Below are positions 1 to 5,464 of a stretch of 5,464 bases of DNA, piece after piece. Source of the stretch: an uncultured Clostridia bacterium (GTDB taxonomy: Bacteria > Bacillota > Clostridia > Oscillospirales > Ruminococcaceae); assembly GCA_937893735.1 (NCBI GenBank), contig CALBGD010000284.1, forward strand, positions 1 through 5,464, written 5' to 3'. The notes beneath the pieces are model-generated. The model had not been told where the DNA came from. It made no database searches and saw nothing but the letters and a program-made list of their open reading frames with translations. The position numbers and the translations under genes are program-made. Every line of letters begins with the position of its first letter. The stretch's first letter is position 1.

Positions 1-10
1 TAAATTACCG

Positions 11-17
11 CCTCCTT
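11..17 (-). promoter_or_regulatory. Ribosome binding site of the next gene, which starts beyond the left edge
   Basis: Read on the minus strand, AAGGAGG overlaps the TAA stop of the ABC transporter (the stop is at 16-18) and is followed by CGGTAATTTA up to the edge. No start codon falls in the last ten bases, so the start should lie immediately outside. A perfect Shine-Dalgarno overlapping a stop codon indicates a tightly coupled, co-transcribed downstream gene. Because the transporter is a degenerate half, the obvious candidate is its partner half-transporter. That identity is inference. Confidence 0.75.
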
Positions 18-1797
18 ATTCGTTAGGTTTGTCGAAATCTCCGCCGGACTGGGTCTGGAGCGTGTAGATCTCGCTGTAAATCTTGTTGTTCTTAAGCAGG
101 TTCTCGTGGGTATCAAATCCGCAAACCCTGCCGTCGTCCATTACGATTATGCGGTCAGCCTCCTGAACGCTGGAGATACGCTGAGCAATGATGATCTTTG
201 TAGTTCCGGGAATCTTCTGTGCGAACGCCTGACGGATCTTTGCGTCTGTCGCTGTATCGACCGCGCTTGTGGAGTCGTCGAGGATAAGCACCTTCGGGTC
301 CTTCAGGAGAGCGCGCGCGATACAAAGGCGCTGCTTCTGACCGCCGGAAACATTCGCGCCGCCCTGCTCGATCATGGTGTTGTAGCGGTCGGGCATTCTT
401 TCTATGAATTCATCTGCACAGGCGAGTTTGCACGCTTCCTCGCACTCCTGCTCGGTGGCGTTTTCGTTGCCCCAGCGGAGGTTGTCGAGGATAGTTCCGG
501 AGAAGAGGACGTTTTTCTGGAGTACGACTGCCACCTTGTCGCGGAGCAGCTCAAGGTCGTACTCGCGGACGTCCGTGCCGCCTACCTTTACGGAGCCGCC
601 GTCAACGTCGTAAAGACGGCTGATGAGGTTAGCGAATGTGGACTTGCCGCAGCCGGTTCCGCCGATGATTCCGATGGTCTCGCCGGCATGGATATGCAGG
701 TCGATGTCAGTAAGGACTTCCTCTCCGCCGTCCGTATCGGACTTCTTTTCTGAGAGCTTGTCGGACTTGTGCTTGTACGCGAAGCTTACATGGTCAAAGT
801 CGATAGAGCCGTCAGGGATCTCCATAACAGGATTTTCGGGATTCGTGATATCAGATTTCTCGTTGAGAACCTCGCAGATACGCCGTGCGCTAGCCACGGA
901 CATCGTGATCATTACGAAGATCATGGAAAGCATCATCAGAGCCATAAGTGCGCTCATAATGTAGCTGAACAGGGAAGTGAGCTCGCCGGTCGTGAGGGTT
1001 CCTCCGACGATGAACTGCGCGCCGAACCAAGAAATGAGCAGAATGCAGGCGTAGATGACGAACATCATTACCGGGTTGTTCCATGAAATGATCTTCTCCG
1101 CCTTGACGAACATATTGTAAAGGTTTCCGGAAGCCCTGACAAACTTGTCGTTCTCATGCTGTTCGCGGACGAAACCCTTAACTACGCGGATACCGGAGAT
1201 GTTCTCCTGAACGCTCGCGTTGAGGTCGTCGTACTTTGTGAACACCTGGTCGAAAATCTTTGTGGCGTTCTTTACGATGAGAACGAGAACGGTTCCGAGG
1301 ACTACCAGCGCGCCGAGGAATATCAGGCTTATTTTCGCATTGATGATGAAGCACATGATCATGCTGCTTATCAGCATGATAGGAGCCCTTACCGCGATAC
1401 GGATTATCATCTGGAACGCATTCTGGAGGTTTGTGACATCAGTGGTCATTCTGGTTACCAGACCAGCGGTGCTGAATTTGTCGATGTTCGAGAACGAAAA
1501 GTTCTGGATATTGGCGAACATTGCGTCACGCAGATTGCAGGCGAATCCTGCAGAAGCGTTAGCCGCATACTTTCCGGCGAGTACGCCGAAAGCAAGGCTC
1601 ATAAACGCCATGACGAGCATTACGCCGCCGTAGATGTATACCTTTGACAGGTCCCCCGCGTTTATACCCTTGTCGATTATCGAGGCTGTAACGAAAGGTA
1701 TCAGCACCTCCATGACTACCTCAAGGATCGTGAAAAGGGGGGTGAGCAGCGTTGACTTTTTGTATTGTTTTATCTGTGCTGCCAGTGTTTTTATCAT
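16..1797 (-). CDS. ABC exporter half-transporter, degenerate-site subunit of a probable heterodimeric multidrug-type exporter
   Basis: This is a 593-residue type IV (B-family) ABC exporter half, a usual length for the family. The N-terminal membrane domain has about six hydrophobic segments (near residues 16-40, 54-76, 131-152, 156-176, 240-262 and 274-300). The nucleotide-binding domain follows from about residue 330: A-loop Tyr341, Walker A GGTGCGKST (379-387), Q-loop Gln427, signature VSGGQ (483-487), Walker B VLILDD (503-508) and D-loop SAVD (511-514). Two catalytic positions are non-canonical: Asp508 replaces the catalytic Glu, and Gln539 (IIIAQR) replaces the switch His. Known heterodimers such as TM287/TM288 pair such a half with a competent partner, so this protein should sit in the plasma membrane as one half of a heterodimer. 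The substrate cannot be read from sequence; drug or lipid export is the family default. The ATG at 1795-1797 follows AAGGAGG at good spacing and a clear promoter. A charged loop of about 15 residues (342-358) lies between the A-loop and the first NBD strand. The gene looks intact. Confidence 0.95.
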   Translation of the reverse strand: MIKTLAAQIKQYKKSTLLTPLFTILEVVMEVLIPFVTASIIDKGINAGDLSKVYIYGGVMLVMAFMSLAFGVLAGKYAANASAGFACNLRDAMFANIQNFSFSNIDKFSTAGLVTRMTTDVTNLQNAFQMIIRIAVRAPIMLISSMIMCFIINAKISLIFLGALVVLGTVLVLIVKNATKIFDQVFTKYDDLNASVQENISGIRVVKGFVREQHENDKFVRASGNLYNMFVKAEKIISWNNPVMMFVIYACILLISWFGAQFIVGGTLTTGELTSLFSYIMSALMALMMLSMIFVMITMSVASARRICEVLNEKSDITNPENPVMEIPDGSIDFDHVSFAYKHKSDKLSEKKSDTDGGEEVLTDIDLHIHAGETIGIIGGTGCGKSTFANLISRLYDVDGGSVKVGGTDVREYDLELLRDKVAVVLQKNVLFSGTILDNLRWGNENATEQECEEACKLACADEFIERMPDRYNTMIEQGGANVSGGQKQRLCIARALLKDPKVLILDDSTSAVDTATDAKIRQAFAQKIPGTTKIIIAQRISSVQEADRIIVMDDGRVCGFDTHENLLKNNKIYSEIYTLQTQSGGDFDKPNE

Positions 1798-1803
1798 ACT
1801 TTG

Positions 1804-1812
1804 TTCCTCCTT
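1804..1812 (-). promoter_or_regulatory. Ribosome binding site of the ABC transporter gene
   Basis: AAGGAGGAA on the minus strand is a near-perfect match to the anti-Shine-Dalgarno sequence. AAGGAGG ends eight bases before the ATG at 1797. It fixes the start codon and argues against the internal Met codons further in. Confidence 0.9.
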
Positions 1813-1843
1813 GTGTATTATACTTGCATTTGATTAGTTGCCT

Positions 1844-1856
1844 TACTATTATAGTA
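1844..1856. promoter_or_regulatory. Perfect 13-base palindrome over the -10 box, possible operator
   Basis: TACTAT-T-ATAGTA is a perfect inverted repeat with 6-base arms and a one-base centre, and it covers the whole TATAAT box of the transporter promoter. A protein bound here would block RNA polymerase. Drug exporters in Firmicutes are often controlled by MarR-, TetR- or GntR-type repressors at such sites. No regulator gene is visible in the window, and part of the symmetry comes from the -10 sequence itself, so the operator role is only a suggestion. Confidence 0.35.
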
Positions 1857-1876
1857 CATATTTTTTATAAAGTAAA
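1848..1876 (-). promoter_or_regulatory. Sigma-A-type promoter of the ABC transporter gene
   Basis: On the minus strand a -35 TTTACT (1871-1876) and a perfect -10 TATAAT (1848-1853) are separated by 17 bases, the optimal spacing. The -35 matches TTGACA at four of six positions, and the spacer is AT-rich. Transcription would start near 1841 and give a leader of about 44 bases carrying the strong ribosome binding site. A second TATAAT lies at 1817-1822 but has no convincing -35 partner. The main promoter gives the transporter, and the gene after it, a transcription unit independent of the upstream kinase. Confidence 0.75.
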
Positions 1877-1925
1877 TTCATCAATGTAACATAAATTCGC
1901 TCAAATGTTCAGTTACTTTCGGTGA

Positions 1926-1943
1926 TAATTACCAATGTAATTA
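1926..1943. repeat. 18-base perfect inverted repeat upstream of the transporter promoter
   Basis: TAATTAC-CAAT-GTAATTA has 7-base perfect arms and a 4-base spacer. Its near edge lies about 50 bases upstream of the -35 box of the transporter promoter. The size and symmetry suit a dimeric DNA-binding regulator. The arms are AT-rich and too weak to be a terminator, and no T-run follows on either strand. It could be an activator or secondary repressor site, or a chance palindrome in AT-rich DNA. Confidence 0.4.
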
Positions 1944-1958
1944 GTCAACAAAACTCTG

Positions 1959-1983
1959 ACCGCATGAAACTGCGACAAACCGC
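1959..1983. repeat. Three ACYGC pentamers spaced exactly 10 bases apart
   Basis: ACCGC at 1959, ACTGC at 1969 and ACCGC at 1979 (plus-strand reading) fall at a strict 10-base period, about one helical turn, so all face the same side of the DNA. These are GC-rich islands in otherwise AT-rich intergenic sequence. The short CGCA/TGCG complements they contain could also form alternative small hairpins. The units are short and the function is unknown. Confidence 0.3.
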
Positions 1984-1994
1984 ACTATAAAGCC

Positions 1995-2030
1995 ATTTAT
2001 AAATTGAAATCATTTCATGTGGTTTTCACA
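1995..2030. repeat. Three abutting short inverted repeats
   Basis: Three symmetric elements follow each other without a gap: ATTTATAAAT (1995-2004, perfect), TGAAAT-C-ATTTCA (2005-2017, perfect arms of 6) and TGTG-GTTTT-CACA (2018-2030, arms of 4). None is followed by a T-run on either strand, so they are not terminators. They could be protein-binding sites. Short palindromes also arise easily in sequence this AT-rich. Confidence 0.3.
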
Positions 2031-2122
2031 ATTATACGCCCTGCAAAAATGAAAGTTCTGTGATATGAATGTGAATTGCCATGATTTATCGACATTTTCC
2101 ACATAAAACTTTTGCATACCAT

Positions 2123-2153
2123 AAAAAAAGAAGCGGCAATATTCCTGCCGCTT
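2123..2153 (-). terminator. Rho-independent terminator of the histidine kinase gene
   Basis: On the minus strand AAGCGGCA (2153-2146), a 7-base loop and TGCCGCTT (2138-2131) form a perfect 8-bp GC-rich stem, followed by C and seven T (2129-2123). It begins only about seven bases after the kinase stop codon. On the plus strand the same stem is followed by a less regular T-rich stretch, so it might work weakly in that direction, but no plus-strand gene needs it. Confidence 0.92.
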
Positions 2154-2160
2154 TCTATTT

Positions 2161-5100
2161 TTATAGCCATCTTCTGAGTACTTCGCTGAGCCTTTTCAGG
2201 TCAAGCGGTTTGGAAATATGTTCGTTCATGCCCGCCTTTTTCGCAAGGATAACGTCCTCTGCGAAAGCGTTTGCGGTCATTGCAACGATAGGGAGCTCAC
2301 CGCAGCCGGGGAGCATACGGATAGCCTTTGAAGCCTCATATCCGTTCATTACAGGCATCTGGATATCCATGAATACGATATCGTAATATCCCGTGCCGTT
2401 TTGCCTTATAAGGTCTACTGCGGCTCTGCCGTTTTCGGCGCATTCCGTGACTGCGCCCGTGGCGCTGATTATCTCCTGAGCTATCTCCCGGTTAAGCTCG
2501 TTATCCTCCACAAGGAGAACGCGCTTTCCGGAGTAATTTCCGGTTTCAAGCTCGTCATAACCGCCGCGCTTTGAGATAAGTCTGTCCTTTCCGCTGACAA
2601 GTTCCTTGAACAGCGCAGTAAGCCTCGACCGGAACAGCGGCTTCGTGATGAATGCGTCAACGCCGGCTTCGCGGGCTTCCTTTTCGATTTCTGAGCAGTC
2701 ATAGGCGGTGAACACGATTATCGGAACGTCTTTCCCGACCTTTCTGCGTATCTGTCGTGCGGTTTCAACGCCGTCCATTTCTGGCATCTTCCAGTCGAGG
2801 ATCACCGCGAAGAAATCTCGCCCGGCTTCGTGCCGGCTTACTGTTCGCTCTACTGCTTTCTTTCCGGAGAGCACCCACTCGCATTCCATTCCTATTTCAC
2901 TCAGTATCTCTGCTGCGCTTTCGCAGCACTCCTGATCGTCGTCTGCCACGAGAACAGGCAGGTCGGCAAGTTCATCGGTGGAAACATTCTGGCTTTCCTG
3001 TATGCGCAGGAAAATGGTCACGGTGAAGCGGCTGCCCTTTCCGGGGGCGCTTTCAACCTTGATATCACCGTTCATCATGGACACGATATTCTTGGTTATC
3101 GCCATTCCCAGACCCGTGCCGGGTACTTTGGTAGTGCGATTCGTGTCGGCTCTTGTGAAAGGCTCGAATATAATTTTCTGGAACTCCTCGGTCATGCCGA
3201 TTCCGTTGTCCTCAACGACAAATTCATAGCAGGAGGTGCTTTTTCCAGTGGGCTTTTCCGATATGGAAATGCTGATTTTCCCGCCGTCCGGGGTGTATTT
3301 TACTGCATTGCTGACGATGTTCACAAAAACCTGCTGTATTCTCAGCCGGTCGCCAACAACAGCTTCGTTTGCTATGTCTGAAATAACGACAGACAGCTTG
3401 TGCCGGTGCTGTTCGATTTCCGGCTTTACAAGGGTTATCAGGTCGTCGATAAGATCCGGAAGCTTGAACTCCTCTTCGACGAGGCTGAGGCTGCCGCGCT
3501 CTATCTGGCTCATATCGAGCACTTCGTTTATCAGCGAAAGAAGATGGCGGCTTGAGCGTGTTATCTTGCCCAGACAGTCGAGGACGCGCTGCTTGTCGCT
3601 GATATTGGCTCCGGCGATGGCAGTCATGCCGATTATCGCGTTCATTGGCGTGCGGATATCGTGTGACATATTCGACATGAACATGGTTTTCGCTTCATTT
3701 GCGCGGTTTGCCGCAAGGAATGCGTCCTTCAGAGCCGCACGCGCCTCGCGCTCGCTGCGTTTTGCCTGAGTAACGTCCTGAATTATCAGCAGCACGCGGC
3801 TGAGCACTCCGTCAGTGAATTCCAGCGGGATAGCGGACATATTCTTGAACAGGCTTTCGTCCCTGGAGCAGTATTCAAAGTTGTAGATATCGCCCTCAGA
3901 AGCGAGGTTATCCCTCATGTTCCGGACAGACAGCAGCTCGGTGAGAGATTTGCTGTCTGAGAGCGACTTGAACTTGCTGTCGAACTGCCCGACCATTTCT
4001 TCGTATGTACCGGAGGTCCTGATGAGTTCGTTTCCGTCAAGGTTGTGAAGTGTATATGTGCCGTGCTGTAAGTCGCAGACGGCAAATCGTTTTACCAGGC
4101 GAACCATTCCGCTCAGGAGCTCGTCCATGTCGCGGTTGTCCTTTGCCATACGGTGGAGGTCCTCCTCCGCTTTTTTGGCGCTGGTGATGTCACGCAGGAA
4201 TATAACAGCGTGCTGCGGAATTCCGTTTTCATCGCTGTCTCCCGGGAGCACCATATTCCTTATCCAGAACTCACTGCCGTTGTATTCCGCACGGCATTCG
4301 GTGCTCATTTCGCTGTTGAGCTTCTGGAGCTCCTTGCGGATATAGCTGCGGTCGAACAGCAGCCGTACAGAATCGCGGTACTCCTCATGTACATGATTAT
4401 CTACGAATACGCTGCACAGCCTGTCCCAGCTTGTTATGACGGAAAGGTCGGGAGCGAGCCTTTCGCTGAGCTTAAAGCACTCAAACGTGTCGTCGTTCAG
4501 ATTGACATAATATTCACAGATATTGGACTTGGAATATGCGCGGTGGAATGCAGAAAGCGTTTCGTTGTCTTCCTTTGCCTTGTGTTCCTTGTCGATGTTG
4601 ACGAAAATTCCCGTCATTCGGCTTGGCGAGCCGTTAGTCCTGCGGTTTACGTCCGCGCTTTCCTTGAACCAGTGATATGTTCCGTCGCTGGTCTTGGCAC
4701 GGTATTCCACGTTGTATGCAGTGAGTCCGGTTCGGTCAGCGGCGGCCATGAAAAATTTTTCCATGACCCTTTCCCGGTCGGACGGGTGGATACGGCTGCT
4801 CCAGGCTTCTAATGTGTCCGGGAAGTCCTCCGGACCTGTAAATCCCAGCATCTGCCGGAATTTCTGACTCCATGTGACCTTTTTTACGGTCGCGTCCTCG
4901 TTGAAATCTATGTACCATACGCCGGACTGGATTATTCCGTTGACCAGCTCAAGATTCTGGGCGTCAAGAGCCAGCCGGACTGACATCACCCAAATAGGGG
5001 TTCCGCTGCTGTCAGTGGATTCCGTCTTGAATGTGCGGACAAATACGGGGGTCCCATCCTTTGTCATCATATGGAACAGCCCTGCGCCGGAGCCCTCGCG

Positions 5101-5430
5101 GAATTTTCCGTTTTCAAAATAGTGAAGGTCTCCGCTGAAAACGAGGTTTTTCAGCGAGCCGCCGGAGGTCTGCATGAATTTGTCGTAATCATCAAATCCG
5201 AGGTTGCGCATGAAAAAACTGCTCATGAACAGCAGGCTGAGTTCATCGTCATAGTATCCGCCAATGCAGCCGACGGCATTATTCATACTCAGTGCGCGCT
5301 GTATTGCCGGACTGTTTTCGTTGCAGAACCCGGATTCCGGTCTTAAAACAAGTACCTTTTCCGTATAAATATCAGAATAAAGAGGTCTTGAGGCTGCGTC
5401 ATACTTCTGCCCCTGCTGATTGTCCTGCAT
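2161..5430 (-). CDS. Soluble multi-PAS hybrid sensor histidine kinase with two receiver domains
   Basis: This 1089-residue protein has no signal peptide or membrane segment, so it is probably a cytosolic sensor. Order of parts: PAS-like region (about 42-155); a clearer PAS_3/PAC-type domain (about 157-285, with W..IHPSDRERV and DGTYHWFKES); two diverged PAS-like modules (about 290-420 and 435-555); a helical linker (555-585); HisKA with phospho-acceptor His590 in SHDIRTP; HATPase_c with N-box Asn704/Asn708, G1 DNGIGM (741-746), F-box FEPF (755-758) and G2 GTGLGM (771-776). Receiver 1 (about 825-940) has acidic pair Asp830/831, phospho-Asp879, Thr908 and Lys930. Receiver 2 (about 970-1089) has Glu975/Asp976, Asp1022, Thr1052 and Lys1074. 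All catalytic residues are present, so kinase and both receivers should be active. No HPt or output domain follows, so a separate partner is expected. The signal is unknown; the repeated PAS modules suggest a small ligand, redox or cofactor cue. The ATG at 5428-5430 follows AAGGAG, and the gene ends at its own terminator. Confidence 0.95.
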   Translation of the reverse strand: MQDNQQGQKYDAASRPLYSDIYTEKVLVLRPESGFCNENSPAIQRALSMNNAVGCIGGYYDDELSLLFMSSFFMRNLGFDDYDKFMQTSGGSLKNLVFSGDLHYFENGKFREGSGAGLFHMMTKDGTPVFVRTFKTESTDSSGTPIWVMSVRLALDAQNLELVNGIIQSGVWYIDFNEDATVKKVTWSQKFRQMLGFTGPEDFPDTLEAWSSRIHPSDRERVMEKFFMAAADRTGLTAYNVEYRAKTSDGTYHWFKESADVNRRTNGSPSRMTGIFVNIDKEHKAKEDNETLSAFHRAYSKSNICEYYVNLNDDTFECFKLSERLAPDLSVITSWDRLCSVFVDNHVHEEYRDSVRLLFDRSYIRKELQKLNSEMSTECRAEYNGSEFWIRNMVLPGDSDENGIPQHAVIFLRDITSAKKAEEDLHRMAKDNRDMDELLSGMVRLVKRFAVCDLQHGTYTLHNLDGNELIRTSGTYEEMVGQFDSKFKSLSDSKSLTELLSVRNMRDNLASEGDIYNFEYCSRDESLFKNMSAIPLEFTDGVLSRVLLIIQDVTQAKRSEREARAALKDAFLAANRANEAKTMFMSNMSHDIRTPMNAIIGMTAIAGANISDKQRVLDCLGKITRSSRHLLSLINEVLDMSQIERGSLSLVEEEFKLPDLIDDLITLVKPEIEQHRHKLSVVISDIANEAVVGDRLRIQQVFVNIVSNAVKYTPDGGKISISISEKPTGKSTSCYEFVVEDNGIGMTEEFQKIIFEPFTRADTNRTTKVPGTGLGMAITKNIVSMMNGDIKVESAPGKGSRFTVTIFLRIQESQNVSTDELADLPVLVADDDQECCESAAEILSEIGMECEWVLSGKKAVERTVSRHEAGRDFFAVILDWKMPEMDGVETARQIRRKVGKDVPIIVFTAYDCSEIEKEAREAGVDAFITKPLFRSRLTALFKELVSGKDRLISKRGGYDELETGNYSGKRVLLVEDNELNREIAQEIISATGAVTECAENGRAAVDLIRQNGTGYYDIVFMDIQMPVMNGYEASKAIRMLPGCGELPIVAMTANAFAEDVILAKKAGMNEHISKPLDLKRLSEVLRRWL

Positions 5431-5439
5431 AGGTGTTAA

Positions 5440-5445
5440 CTCCTT
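5440..5445 (-). promoter_or_regulatory. Ribosome binding site of the histidine kinase gene
   Basis: AAGGAG on the minus strand ends nine bases before the ATG at 5430 and supports that start. Only about 20 more bases lie upstream in the window. No -10/-35 pair can be recognised there, so the promoter, or an upstream gene in the same operon, lies outside. Confidence 0.8.
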
Positions 5446-5464
5446 CGAATAGAATCCCTTGACT

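Larger units (their letters stand above)
1798..2160. other. AT-rich intergenic region between kinase and transporter genes
   Basis: This 363-base non-coding gap holds, in minus-strand order, the kinase terminator, a stretch of about 240 bases with short inverted and phased repeats, and the promoter and ribosome binding site of the transporter. It is clearly richer in A and T than the flanking genes. I checked it for small genes. The best minus-strand candidate is an ATG (complement at 2080-2082) with 16 codons and no good ribosome binding site, so I do not call it. I see no tRNA and no riboswitch class I recognise. A TATAAT on the minus strand at 2031-2036 lacks a -35 partner. Confidence 0.7.

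Noticed and set aside
106..753. Plus-strand 215-codon open frame opposite the transporter NBD
   Set aside because: It lies entirely antisense to a well-conserved ABC domain, has no ribosome binding site and shows no recognisable protein features; it is a reverse-strand shadow of the codon pattern.
1817..1822. Second minus-strand TATAAT close to the transporter start
   Set aside because: The hexamer 17 bases upstream is TAAGGC, unlike a -35, and transcription would start at the ribosome binding site. The promoter at 1848-1876 is far better.
1938..1949. TTGACT-like -35 element on the minus strand within the 18-base repeat region
   Set aside because: No -10-like hexamer occurs at 16-18 bases downstream; the sequence there is TCACCG or similar.
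2031..2036. Minus-strand TATAAT in the middle of the intergenic region
   Set aside because: No acceptable -35 at 16-18 bases upstream; a -10-like hexamer alone is expected by chance in AT-rich sequence.
2032..2082. 16-codon minus-strand open frame as a possible leader peptide
   Set aside because: No Shine-Dalgarno, no visible promoter upstream of it after the kinase terminator, and no run of regulatory codons. It ends more than 150 bases before the transporter promoter.
2155..2166. CTAT-TTTT-ATAG symmetry at the kinase stop codon
   Set aside because: Only four AT-rich base pairs, overlapping the coding end next to a much stronger terminator stem; too weak to matter.
4153..4812. Plus-strand 219-codon open frame opposite the kinase PAS region
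   Set aside because: Antisense to the intact kinase gene, without promoter, ribosome binding site or recognisable motifs. The same applies to the other plus-strand frames across 2708-3769 and 4874-5346.

Overview
The window holds two complete protein genes, both on the minus strand, separated by a 363-base AT-rich gap. The minus strand reads from the right edge to the left edge. Strong AAGGAGG-type ribosome binding sites, a TTTACT-17-TATAAT promoter, moderate GC content in the genes and the protein families all point to a Gram-positive anaerobe of the Clostridia. The style of both proteins, a clostridial drug-exporter half and a long soluble multi-PAS hybrid kinase, fits Ruminococcus or a related Oscillospiraceae/Lachnospiraceae genus. 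That placement is inference from style, not from a marker gene.

Layout in the direction of transcription: (1) 5430-2161 encodes a 1089-residue hybrid sensor histidine kinase with no visible membrane segments. It has about four PAS or PAS-like modules, a complete HisKA/HATPase_c kinase core and two intact receiver domains in tandem, and it ends almost directly at a rho-independent terminator. (2) 2160-1798 is non-coding. After the terminator it carries several short inverted repeats and then a well-formed promoter for the next gene. (3) 1797-16 encodes a 593-residue ABC exporter half-transporter (six-helix membrane domain plus nucleotide-binding domain). Its Walker B carries Asp where the catalytic Glu normally sits, and its switch His is Gln. 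This is the pattern of the 'degenerate' subunit of heterodimeric exporters such as TM287/TM288 or BmrC/BmrD. (4) At the left edge a strong Shine-Dalgarno overlaps the transporter stop codon, so another co-transcribed gene starts just outside the window, most likely the catalytically competent partner half-transporter.

The kinase and the transporter have separate transcription signals. Nothing in the sequence shows that the kinase controls the transporter, although they are adjacent on the same strand. I see no RNA genes, mobile elements, CRISPR arrays or origins. I found no clearly novel system. The points most worth a second look are the degenerate ATPase site with its implied partner, the kinase with two receivers but no HPt or output domain, and the cluster of symmetric sequence elements in the intergenic region.
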